Assembly (NCBI GenBank): GCA_002691345.1
Contig: NZHI01000027.1
Location: 4,504-14,474 of the forward strand
Length of the DNA stretch: 9,971 nt
Source: Synechococcus sp. MED650
Lineage (GTDB): Bacteria > Cyanobacteriota > Cyanobacteriia > PCC-6307 > Cyanobiaceae
Direction of reading: 5' to 3'
The stretch's first letter is position 1. Each line of letters opens with the position of its first letter. Below, in pieces: positions 1 through 6,442 of the stretch. The notes beneath the pieces were generated by a model that was not told the origin of the DNA, searched no databases, and saw nothing but the letters and a program-made list of their open reading frames with translations. The position numbers were made by a program, and so were the translations under genes.

Positions 1-2
1 TG

Positions 3-1070
3 CTGGAAGCCACCTTGCAACGTGCCGTGGATGAGGGCTTTCATCATGTTGAAACGGCCCGCCACTACGGCAGCTCTGAGCGACAGTTGGGTTGGGCTCT
101 GCCCCGTTCTCCCGATCCACAACGCCTACTGCAAACCAAAGTTCCACCGCGACCGGATGTGGCCGCGTTCGAGCAGGAACTTGAACTCAGTTTTCAGCGG
201 CTGAACTGTGACCGGTTGGATCTTCTCGCTCTGCATGGCATCAACCTGCCGGAGCACCTGGAGCAGATCCTCCGGCCCGGTGGATGCATGGAGGTGGTGC
301 GTCGATATCAGGCTGAGGGACGAATCGGTCATGTGGGCTTTTCCACCCATGGACCCACCGAGCTCATTGCCGAGGCCTGTGAGACCGGTGCCTTCGATTA
401 CGTGAATCTGCACTGGTACTACATCCGCCAGAACAATGGCCCGGCTCTGGATGCAGCTCGGCGCCATGACATGGGGGTTTTCATTATCAGTCCGACAGAT
501 AAGGGTGGGCATCTCCACAGTCCTTCCGCACGGCTGCTGGAGCTTTGTGCCCCGCTGCATCCGATCGTGTTCAACGATCTGTTTTGCCTCAATGATTCAA
601 GGGTGCACACCATCAGCGTTGGTGCAGCTCGGCCGGAGGATCTCGACCTTCACCTCGAGGCGTTGCAGCGACTCCCTGAAGCGGCGACGTTGATTACACC
701 GGTGGATGAACGACTTCGTGCTGCGGCTGAAGCCGCACTGGGACACGACTGGATGGCCACGTGGTGCGATGGATTGCCGACCTGGGAGGCAACCCCCGGC
801 GGCATCAACCTTCCGGTGTTGCTCTGGCTCCACAACCTTCTGGAGGCCTGGGATCTGGAGAGTTATGCCAAGGCTCGCTACCAGCTTCTCGGCTCCGGCG
901 GCCATTGGTTCGCTGGGGCCAATGCCGATGCGTTGGACGACGGGGTCAGTGTTGATGCGTTGAAGGCTGTTCTGGGGGCCAGCCCCTGGCAAAACAGGAT
1001 TCCTGACATTCTCTTGAGCCTCAAGCAACGTTTGGCTGGAGAGGCGAAGATGCGCCTCTCCAGCGTGTAA
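3..1070 (+). CDS. Aldo/keto reductase family protein (5' end outside window) with degenerate ferredoxin-like C-terminal domain
   Basis: NAD(P)H-dependent oxidoreductase of the aldo/keto reductase fold; the substrate is unknown. The reading frame is open to the left edge, so the true start lies upstream; 355 residues are visible. Counting from the first visible codon, the AKR active-site set can be placed: E17-T-A with Y22-G, K46 in QTKVPP, and H78 in LLALHG. The usual catalytic Asp of the D-T-A motif is Glu here. After the barrel (about residues 1-225), the C-terminal part resembles the domain of COG1453-type reductases, which normally carries two Cys-rich 4Fe-4S motifs around a PGGINLP-like and a YAKARYQLL-like segment. 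Here those segments remain (about 265-271 and 289-297), but only C255 is left near the first cluster position and no Cys at the second. It converges on rsmG with a 9-base gap. Family call is confident; the loss of iron-sulfur binding is inferred. Confidence 0.85.
   Translation: MEATLQRAVDEGFHHVETARHYGSSERQLGWALPRSPDPQRLLQTKVPPRPDVAAFEQELELSFQRLNCDRLDLLALHGINLPEHLEQILRPGGCMEVVRRYQAEGRIGHVGFSTHGPTELIAEACETGAFDYVNLHWYYIRQNNGPALDAARRHDMGVFIISPTDKGGHLHSPSARLLELCAPLHPIVFNDLFCLNDSRVHTISVGAARPEDLDLHLEALQRLPEAATLITPVDERLRAAAEAALGHDWMATWCDGLPTWEATPGGINLPVLLWLHNLLEAWDLESYAKARYQLLGSGGHWFAGANADALDDGVSVDALKAVLGASPWQNRIPDILLSLKQRLAGEAKMRLSSV
1035..1064. terminator. Perfect 12-bp hairpin at the aldo/keto reductase 3' end, possible terminator
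   Basis: The arms at 1035-1046 and 1053-1064 are exact reverse complements around a 6-base loop. The hairpin is GC-rich, ends 3 bases before the stop codon (1068-1070), and lies just ahead of the junction with convergent rsmG. It could end transcription from both sides. There is no T-run after either arm, so it is not a textbook intrinsic terminator; it may instead protect the mRNA 3' end. Confidence 0.4.
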
Positions 1071-1079
1071 GTGTCGAGG

Positions 1080-1811
1080 TCAGACACCGAGAGGCTCCCT
1101 TCCTGGTGTGCCCACGGCCCGGGGATATGTTTTGGGGCATGGAGCGACGGGCTGCACCCGGAGCATGTGACGGGTCCCACGCTCTCCCGGTAGTTGGCAG
1201 CGTTGAACGCTGTGGAGCTCGGCTTTCAGCGTCTTCAACGCACGACCCAGAGAAGCAGCATCCTCTGGCGCCCACTGGCCCCGGTAGATCAGGGCCTGGC
1301 CCTGCGTGTTCAAAAGGGGTACGAGATACTCCGCAACCACCGGTGCTGCGGCTACGGCCCGAGCCATGGCGAGGTCGAACTGGCCTCGGAAGTTCCGCCC
1401 GTGTGCGGTGATTTCGATGCGCTCTGTGCGGACCGTGACCCGATCGCTCAGCCCCAGGCTCGCGGCCATCGCTTGGACGGCGGCAGTTTTGCGCCCGACG
1501 GAATCCAGCAGCATCACCCTGGCCCCCGGCAACGCGATGGCCACCGCTAGGCCTGGGAATCCACCACCGGTGCCGACATCAATGCAATGGCGCGTCTGCT
1601 CTGGGACGCGCAGTTCCCCGTCCAGTGGCCAGAGGCTGTCGTACACCTGGCTCACCCAGTAGTCGTCGCCATCCACCAGTCGGGTGAGGTTCACCCGGGA
1701 GTTCCACTCCCGCAGCAGCTTTTGCAGCTCGATGAATTGCTGAAGCTGGTCTGGGGATGGCTGCCATCCCAGTGCTTCCCAGAACGCACCATCGGGTGCG
1801 GGGCCGGTCAT
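1080..1811 (-). CDS. rsmG: 16S rRNA (guanine(527)-N7)-methyltransferase RsmG
   Basis: Cytoplasmic SAM-dependent enzyme that methylates N7 of G527 in 16S rRNA; also known as GidB. The 243-residue product is a normal length for the family. The N-terminal helix region has the family signature of W-N-S-R-V-N-L-T (36-43). The SAM-binding glycine loop is [12 protein letters not shown] (77-88), followed by [12 protein letters not shown] (101-112) after the second strand. The C-terminus carries the typical basic, proline-rich ending, [13 protein letters not shown] at 226-238. The ATG at 1811 is the only sensible start, and no clear Shine-Dalgarno precedes it. The gene is divergent from the J-domain gene with only 25 bases between starts, so the two promoters must share that gap or overlap the genes. 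It converges with the aldo/keto reductase gene. Confidence 0.95.
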   Translation of the reverse strand: MTGPAPDGAFWEALGWQPSPDQLQQFIELQKLLREWNSRVNLTRLVDGDDYWVSQVYDSLWPLDGELRVPEQTRHCIDVGTGGGFPGLAVAIALPGARVMLLDSVGRKTAAVQAMAASLGLSDRVTVRTERIEITAHGRNFRGQFDLAMARAVAAAPVVAEYLVPLLNTQGQALIYRGQWAPEDAASLGRALKTLKAELHSVQRCQLPGERGTRHMLRVQPVAPCPKTYPRAVGTPGREPLGV

Positions 1812-1836
1812 AGCTGGACAAGCAACTTTATTTAGG

Positions 1837-2361
1837 ATGAAGGACCGGCCGTCTTGCGTGCCTGAAAGTCACCACCAGAGGCTTGGCGTTATTCCCGGGG
1901 CTGATGCCGAAACGCTGCGGCAGGCTTTTCGCCGCAAAAGCAAAGCCCTGCATCCCGACACCACTGATCTCCCCCCAGAGCAGGCAAGCCTCGCCTTCCA
2001 GCAGTTGAAGCACTCCTATGACGTGCTTCTCAAGCAAAGCCAGGTTTCTCCCAGCCCTCAGCCATCTCCTCTGCATCCGGCACGGAGCAACAAACCACCC
2101 ACAGACGCCTGGCACGGTATCGGCCAGCGACGGCCCCTCTCCGGTGGTGAATGGTTCTCGCTTCTGCTGCTCAGTTCCGCCCTCGTGCTGAGTTTGTGTC
2201 TTGGCCTGGGGGTCGCTCTGGCTCAGGGTCGCGATTGGCAGGTGTCACCAACCTGGCTTGCCGATGAGCAGACTCGAAGTGCATCGTTCGAATCGTCATT
2301 TGATGTCCGCCCTTCCTCCGGACAGCACCCCGCTGAATCAGCACTCCCTCCGCGCGCTTGA
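1837..2361 (+). CDS. J-domain (DnaJ-like) protein with one C-terminal membrane segment
   Basis: Likely a co-chaperone that docks an Hsp70 (DnaK) at a membrane. The J-domain occupies about residues 13-66: [20 protein letters not shown] leads into the diagnostic H-P-D tripeptide (39-41), and the third helix ends in L-K-H-S-Y-D-V-L (57-64). A Pro/Ser-rich linker (about 68-105) follows, then a strongly hydrophobic stretch at about 107-129 that can span the membrane once, and a short polar tail. No Gly/Phe region, zinc-finger repeats or client-binding domain is present, so it is a small type III J-protein and not DnaJ itself. The ATG at 1837 is the earliest start; a GTG at 1858 is a possible alternative. 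Its last 59 bases overlap the DUF3143 gene in another frame. The partner and client are unknown. Confidence 0.85.
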   Translation: MKDRPSCVPESHHQRLGVIPGADAETLRQAFRRKSKALHPDTTDLPPEQASLAFQQLKHSYDVLLKQSQVSPSPQPSPLHPARSNKPPTDAWHGIGQRRPLSGGEWFSLLLLSSALVLSLCLGLGVALAQGRDWQVSPTWLADEQTRSASFESSFDVRPSSGQHPAESALPPRA

Positions 2362-2575
2362 AGCCTGGCTTCAGCAGCTCGGTGCCATGCGCATGGATGA
2401 AGATCCCTGCCAGTGGATGTTGACAACACCTGCATGGAACGCCGTTCTTTCGCTGGAAAGGGAGGATTTGAAGGTGGTGTGGCACCCAGGTTCAACGGCA
2501 GACATGGTGCAGTGCTCTCTGCCCTATGGGCTCCCGCGAGCTGATGTTGAGGCGGCCATTCAGGCTGGCCCTTGA
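2303..2575 (+). CDS. DUF3143 domain-containing protein
   Basis: Small (90-residue) protein of a family restricted, to my knowledge, mostly to cyanobacteria and plastid lineages; biochemical function unknown. The family pattern is visible: an N-terminal helix with L-R-A-L-E-A-W-L (17-24), a central W-x-A-x-x-x-L-x-R-E-D-L-K-V-V-W-H segment, and the C-terminal ending R-A-D-V-E-A-A-I-Q-A-G-P. No signal peptide or membrane segment is seen. The ATG at 2303 is chosen because the protein then begins a few residues before the conserved part; a further in-frame ATG at 2264 would lengthen the overlap with the J-domain gene. No Shine-Dalgarno is evident, so translation may depend on ribosomes finishing the J-domain gene. 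Next is convergent bioA, 16 bases away. Confidence 0.8.
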   Translation: MSALPPDSTPLNQHSLRALEAWLQQLGAMRMDEDPCQWMLTTPAWNAVLSLEREDLKVVWHPGSTADMVQCSLPYGLPRADVEAAIQAGP

Positions 2576-2591
2576 TCGTTCAGTGCCGTTG

Positions 2592-3866
2592 TTAGAGCTG
2601 ATCGAGAGCCGCGAGAATCGTGTCGTAGCAGTGATCCAACTGGGGATCAGTGATGCAGAGGGGCGGCAGCAGGTAGACGACCTGACCAAGAGGGCGAAGA
2701 AACACGCCGTTGTCCATGGCGATCTGCTTCAGCTTGGGGCCGGCTGGATTGAGGTAGCCGCTGGTTCCATCAACAACGAGATCAAAGGCGGCCACTGTTC
2801 CGGTGAGGCGTGGGTGCTGCACCCGGGGATGACGGGAGAGTTCTTCCAGGCGTGGACGATGCCGCGCTTCGAATCCCTCGAAATCTCCGGGATTTCGCTC
2901 CAAAAGATCCAGGCTCGTGTTGGCGGCAGCGCATCCCAGCGGGTTGGCGGTGAAGCTGTGACCATGCCAAAGCGTGAGGCATGGGTCATCCCCGACGAAG
3001 GCTTCGAACACCGTCTCACTGGCCATGGTCACCCCCATCGGCAGGCAGCCGCCGGTGAGTCCCTTGGACAGGGCCATCAGGTCCGGGCGGATCCCGGCCC
3101 GTCGGCTGGCGAACCAATCGCCACATCGTCCGAAGCCAGTTAGCACCTCATCGGCGATCAGCAGAGCGCCGGCTTGGCGGGTTCGAGCCTCAACGGCCTT
3201 CAGAAAGTCCGGACGGACCATGGCCATGCCCCCTGCACCCTGAAGAAGCGGCTCCAGAATCACCGCCGCTGTGGGTGTTTCGAGAACAGTCTCAAGAACC
3301 TGAAGCGCAGCTGACTCTTTGGCTTCAATCTCTTCGTCGTTCCACCAGGTGGCAGGCCAGGGGACGCGGGCCACAGGAAAGAGCTTGTCTTCGAAGGGTG
3401 CGCTGAACAGGTTGCGTTCGCCCACCGCCATCGCACCAAAGGTGTCGCCGTGATAGGCGCCGTCGAAGGCAACGATCTGGTGCCGAGGCTCTCCCCGATT
3501 GGTCCACCACTGACAGGCGATTTTGAGGGCCACTTCCACCGCAGTGGATCCGTTGTCGGAAAAGAACAGCCGCTGCAGGCCGCAGAGTCCGCTCAGGCGC
3601 ACTCCCAGTTGTTCTGCCGGTGAGTGGGTGAAGTCGGCAAAGATCACCTGCTCGAGGCGGGCGGCCTGGTCGCCGATGGCTTTCGCCATCTCGGGATGAC
3701 CGTGGCCATGGAGCGTCACCCACCAGCTGCTGATGGCATCGATCAGCGGGTCTCCTTGATCGCGGAAGAGCAGCGCACCCTCTCCATGGGTGACCCGTTG
3801 CGGCATTGCTGCCCGGGCCATCTGGGTGAACGGAGGCCACAGGTTTGGGTGGCGGGTCGCCGTCAT
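2592..3866 (-). CDS. bioA: Adenosylmethionine-8-amino-7-oxononanoate aminotransferase (DAPA synthase) BioA
   Basis: PLP enzyme of biotin synthesis; it converts KAPA to 7,8-diaminopelargonate with S-adenosylmethionine as amino donor. It is a class III aminotransferase of about 424 residues, near the family norm. Numbering from the chosen start: the N-terminal L-W-P-P-F-T-Q motif typical of BioA (9-15), the phosphate-binding S-D-N-G-S-T (103-108), Y138-H in DGAYHGDT, D239-E in LLIADEVLTGFG, and PLP lysine K268 in ALSKGLTGG. I chose the ATG at 3866 because GGAG lies 8 bases upstream (3875-3878); an in-frame ATG at 3890 would add eight residues and has no such site. It has the same strand as the bioF-bioD operon but is cut off from it by a plus-strand gene, so it probably has its own promoter near 3890-3920. 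Confidence 0.95.
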   Translation of the reverse strand: MTATRHPNLWPPFTQMARAAMPQRVTHGEGALLFRDQGDPLIDAISSWWVTLHGHGHPEMAKAIGDQAARLEQVIFADFTHSPAEQLGVRLSGLCGLQRLFFSDNGSTAVEVALKIACQWWTNRGEPRHQIVAFDGAYHGDTFGAMAVGERNLFSAPFEDKLFPVARVPWPATWWNDEEIEAKESAALQVLETVLETPTAAVILEPLLQGAGGMAMVRPDFLKAVEARTRQAGALLIADEVLTGFGRCGDWFASRRAGIRPDLMALSKGLTGGCLPMGVTMASETVFEAFVGDDPCLTLWHGHSFTANPLGCAAANTSLDLLERNPGDFEGFEARHRPRLEELSRHPRVQHPRLTGTVAAFDLVVDGTSGYLNPAGPKLKQIAMDNGVFLRPLGQVVYLLPPLCITDPQLDHCYDTILAALDQL

Positions 3867-3874
3867 GGCAACGT

Positions 3875-3878
3875 CTCC
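3875..3878 (-). promoter_or_regulatory. Ribosome binding site supporting the 3866 start of bioA
   Basis: On the minus strand the sequence reads GGAG, then 8 bases, then the ATG at 3866. This is good spacing for a Shine-Dalgarno site and favours this start over the in-frame ATG at 3890, which has only AT-rich sequence before it. Confidence 0.5.
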
Positions 3879-3921
3879 AACTCTTGCCATATTGAATTGG
3901 CACCGTTCACTCCTGCTGCAG

Positions 3922-4197
3922 ATGGCTGCTCAACGTCTGCGCCGTCAGTCCAAGCGCTTTGTGCCACCGGCCAACAGTGAAGGATCGCGCCAGGACAGGC
4001 TGAAGGACCGAAGCCGCGTGTTTGCCGAGGGCGACTGGCCATCGATTCGCAGCGACCTTGAGCTGCGGGGGTGGTCATCACCGCAGCTCGACATCATTCA
4101 GGCGGAACTTCGCCAGGGTTGGCCACTCCAGATCGCCGAACGCCACGCCGCGATGAAGTTGGGAACCTGCCCGATCGGTTCAAGATCCTTGGGGTGA
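3922..4197 (+). CDS. Small hypothetical protein lying between bioA and the bioFKCD operon
   Basis: I do not recognise this 91-residue protein. It is basic at the N-terminus (QRLRRQSKRF, about residues 4-13), has a charged middle, and then a W-S-S-P-Q-L-D-I-I-Q-A-E-L-R-Q-G-W-P segment (51-68) that looks helical and could be a small folded or DNA/RNA-binding unit. No membrane segment or metal-binding motif is seen. Its stop lies 4 bases from the 3' end of the membrane microprotein gene and it is divergent from bioA, so it sits inside the biotin cluster on the opposite strand. The ATG at 3922 is preferred because the in-frame ATG at 3865 would run antisense over the start of bioA. No clear Shine-Dalgarno. 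The tight fit between neighbours supports a real gene; function is open. Confidence 0.6.
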   Translation: MAAQRLRRQSKRFVPPANSEGSRQDRLKDRSRVFAEGDWPSIRSDLELRGWSSPQLDIIQAELRQGWPLQIAERHAAMKLGTCPIGSRSLG

Positions 4198-4201
4198 GGG
4201 C

Positions 4202-4357
4202 TCAGCGGCACACTCCGCTGTTCTTTTCCGCTTCGGTGGCGATCACGCCGCAGTTCACCCAGCGCACCAGCTGAACTTCCACATCCGTGAACAGCACAAG
4301 GATGCCCACGCAGAGTGCAGAAACGGCGACCGTCGCCAACGTTTGCCGAGATTTCAT
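4202..4357 (-). CDS. 51-residue single-pass membrane microprotein, last gene of the bioF operon
   Basis: Translated by hand from the minus strand: it begins MKSRQTLATVAVSALC and ends EKNSGVCR before TGA. Residues 6-23 form an uninterrupted hydrophobic segment long enough to cross the membrane, preceded by K2 and R4, which would place the N-terminus in the cytoplasm. The remainder (24-51) is a short amphipathic tail with two cysteines (C36, C50). Its ATG overlaps the bioD stop codon as ATGA, the same junction used by every other pair in this operon, and GGAG lies 11 bases upstream (4369-4372). Those two facts make a chance ORF unlikely. No family is recognised. A role linked to biotin synthesis or precursor handling at the membrane is only a guess from position. 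Confidence 0.65.
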   Translation of the reverse strand: MKSRQTLATVAVSALCVGILVLFTDVEVQLVRWVNCGVIATEAEKNSGVCR

Positions 4358-5013
4358 GGGGCGATCTGCTCCAGCACCTGCTGGAATTTAGAGGTGAGAT
4401 CCTGCTCCCGCCAGCAGTTCGCAAGAGCCTCGGCTGACAGCGGCTCCAAGGGCGGCAGTTGCGCGAGCACCGGCACCTGCCCGAAGTGTTCCAGGGTTCT
4501 CGGATTGTCGGCATGGATGGGGCCATTGAGGATGAGCCCCAGCACCTTCAGCTCCCTGGCGCGCATGGCCGCCAGGCTGAGCAGGGTGTGATTGAGGGTG
4601 CCAAGGCCACTGCGTGCCACCAGCACGATGGGCAACTGCCAACGCGCCAGCTGGTCGATCTGCAACCAATTCCGTGTCAATGGAACCATCAGACCACCTG
4701 CGGTTTCCACAACCAGTGGCCCCTGATGCTTGGGAAGCGTCAGCGTCGATGGATCCAGAACGGTGGCATCACGCTCCGCTGCCCAGTGCGGGGAGACGGG
4801 GTGTCGGAAGGCGTAGGCCTCCGGACACATCCGCTCCGGCGGAAGGTTCAGCAGCTGGTGAACGCGTTCCCGGTCTCCACCTCCTTCCAACCCGCTCTGC
4901 ACCGGTTTCCAGTAGCTGGCGTTGAGTCCCTGCACCAACCAGGCACTGACAACGGTCTTGCCGACATCCGTGTCTGTTCCGCACACCACAACGCGGCAGG
5001 TTGTTCGATTCAT
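4354..5013 (-). CDS. bioD: ATP-dependent dethiobiotin synthetase BioD
   Basis: Cytoplasmic enzyme that closes the ureido ring of dethiobiotin from DAPA, CO2 and ATP. The 219-residue length is normal. The P-loop is GTDTDVGKT (12-20), followed by the K37-P-V-Q-S-G substrate loop and the E103-T-A-G-G motif, which is E-G-A-G-G in many homologues. The nucleotide-base contact region L-N-G-P is at 162-165. The ATG at 5013 overlaps the bioC stop as ATGA, and its own TGA overlaps the start of the membrane microprotein gene in the same way, pointing to coupled translation. No Shine-Dalgarno is visible before its start, which fits re-initiation from bioC. Confidence 0.96.
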   Translation of the reverse strand: MNRTTCRVVVCGTDTDVGKTVVSAWLVQGLNASYWKPVQSGLEGGGDRERVHQLLNLPPERMCPEAYAFRHPVSPHWAAERDATVLDPSTLTLPKHQGPLVVETAGGLMVPLTRNWLQIDQLARWQLPIVLVARSGLGTLNHTLLSLAAMRARELKVLGLILNGPIHADNPRTLEHFGQVPVLAQLPPLEPLSAEALANCWREQDLTSKFQQVLEQIAP

Positions 5014-5756
5014 CGCCGCACCATCAGAACCAACATCCTCCAGGTCAATGCAAAGGCTGATGACGACCTCTCCCGCGGCCAGGCCTTCAACAGTTGCCGC
5101 CAGCCTCCCGCCGTTAAGCGGCCGTTATCGGTGATGGAGGCTCCAATCGTCGTCATTGGTTTGAGTAAATCAACCGGTCGTTGTGCCCGCTGGGTGAAGT
5201 TCAGGCATTCCTCGCAATCAATCACTCCTGGAGCAATGGCTTTCACCAGCTCCTCCCGTTGAGGCAGCGTGAAGGCGCTACACACTTGGTTGCTCCGGTT
5301 TGCAGCCTGGCGCCATTGGGGAAAGCTTCCTGCGATCGGAACAGCCAAGGCGAGCCATCCCTGGTTGGGCAGGGCCGTGATCCAGCGCTGAAGCTCACGA
5401 GCTGGATCCGGCAGCCAGTGCAGCGCAAAGCTGGAGGCGAGCAGCTGGGGAGCGGGCGACCAATCCGGCAGACCGTCACTGAGGTCATGTTTCAACGTCC
5501 ATGCGCCGGGCTGCCGGCTCAACATGGCCTCGCTGCCATCCAGGCGAAGCACTCTCTGCCCTGGATGACAGCTCTCCAGGGCATCCGCCAGGCGTCCGGT
5601 TCCACTGCCCAGGTCCACCCAGAGTCCCTTGGGAATGGCTGCGCGTTGACAGAGCTTGGCCAGGCGCCAGGCCATCGCTTGCTGCAGGCGTGCTGCGCCG
5701 TCGTAGGCCGATGCCGCTTCACTGAAGCGTTTCAGAACCTGCTGCGAATGGATCAT
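5010..5756 (-). CDS. bioC: Malonyl-ACP O-methyltransferase BioC
   Basis: SAM-dependent methyltransferase that caps the free carboxyl of malonyl-ACP, so the fatty acid machinery can elongate it to pimeloyl-ACP methyl ester. The 248-residue length fits the family. The N-terminal V-L-K-R-F-S-E-A-A-S-A-Y (7-18) matches the BioC-type start. SAM motif I is VDLGSGTGRL (47-56), with D73-G-S in the acidic loop (RLDGSEAML) and the post-motif A-S-S-F-A-L-H-W-L-P-D (107-117), typical of BioC. The ATG at 5756 is chosen because it overlaps the preceding gene's stop as ATGA and because conserved sequence begins there; the open frame extends to 5945, but that part is the other-frame shadow of the hydrolase gene. 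Its stop overlaps bioD. Confidence 0.9.
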   Translation of the reverse strand: MIHSQQVLKRFSEAASAYDGAARLQQAMAWRLAKLCQRAAIPKGLWVDLGSGTGRLADALESCHPGQRVLRLDGSEAMLSRQPGAWTLKHDLSDGLPDWSPAPQLLASSFALHWLPDPARELQRWITALPNQGWLALAVPIAGSFPQWRQAANRSNQVCSAFTLPQREELVKAIAPGVIDCEECLNFTQRAQRPVDLLKPMTTIGASITDNGRLTAGGWRQLLKAWPRERSSSAFALTWRMLVLMVRR

Positions 5757-6442
5757 CGGGTTTCGATCCACCCGCTCACAACGGCGAGAACTGCCGGGGT
5801 GATCAGGGCGTGGCCCCATGCGGGATCGCGGTGCAGGGTGTGGGGCTGCCGGTCGAGGGCGTCCAGCAGCCCTCGGCAGCTGCTGGGTGGCACAACAGCG
5901 TCCTGCTCGCCCTGAACCACCAGCACATCGGCTTGCGTTGGCCACCCCTGCGGCAGAGTTCTGCAGGTTGCCAGAAGCCCTAAATCAGCCTGAAGCCGGT
6001 TGCGACCATCGGATGACAGGCCCCTCAGCAGGGGGGAGGCGGGCAGCGCAGACCCTGGAAGCGGCAATGCTGCTTTCTCAAAAAACTGCTCGAGCATGGT
6101 GGCTTCCCGGCTGGTTCCAAGGGCGCTGTCCATGCCGCGCAGGCCGGTTGCCACCGCTCGCCCCGCGCGTCCCTTTGGGACAAATTCCGCGAAGCAGCCC
6201 AACAGCACCACAGCTGTGGCCTGTTGCAGAACAGGGGCAGGAAGGAGATGCAGGCCCAGGGAGTGGGCGATCACCATCCGTTGCCCATCGGTGTTGCTCC
6301 AATTCGGCATCCGGGTCGGCCCGTGGGTGTAGCCGCGTTCTCCGGCCAGCCAGGTCCAACCCAGCGATCCAAACGTGTTTTGCCAGTGGTGCCACTGACC
6401 GGCATGACCAGCCCATCCATGCATCGCCAGCACTTGGTTCAT
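5753..6442 (-). CDS. bioK: Alpha/beta hydrolase, probable BioK-type pimeloyl-ACP methyl ester esterase
   Basis: Probably removes the methyl group that BioC adds, releasing pimeloyl-ACP for BioF. The 229-residue protein has an alpha/beta hydrolase layout: H-G-W at 8-10 as the likely oxyanion region, nucleophile S61 in the elbow A-H-S-L-G (59-63), D181 in GEQDAVVP, and H211 in WGHALI. The elbow has Ala where classic GxSxG enzymes have Gly. Position between bioF and bioC on the same strand, with ATGA overlaps on both sides, argues strongly for the esterase role. Marine Synechococcus and Prochlorococcus are known to use BioK in place of E. coli BioH, but I cannot align it here, so BioK against another bio-linked hydrolase rests on context and host type. 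Confidence 0.75.
   Translation of the reverse strand: MNQVLAMHGWAGHAGQWHHWQNTFGSLGWTWLAGERGYTHGPTRMPNWSNTDGQRMVIAHSLGLHLLPAPVLQQATAVVLLGCFAEFVPKGRAGRAVATGLRGMDSALGTSREATMLEQFFEKAALPLPGSALPASPLLRGLSSDGRNRLQADLGLLATCRTLPQGWPTQADVLVVQGEQDAVVPPSSCRGLLDALDRQPHTLHRDPAWGHALITPAVLAVVSGWIETR

Noticed and set aside
4459..5262. Long plus-strand open frame of 267 codons
   Set aside because: It is antisense to bioD and bioC, both with complete family motifs; the GC-rich codon bias produces long antisense frames.
5757..5945. N-terminal extension of bioC by 63 residues
   Set aside because: This part lies inside the hydrolase gene in another frame and is Arg/Pro-rich shadow sequence; the ATGA junction fixes the start at 5756.
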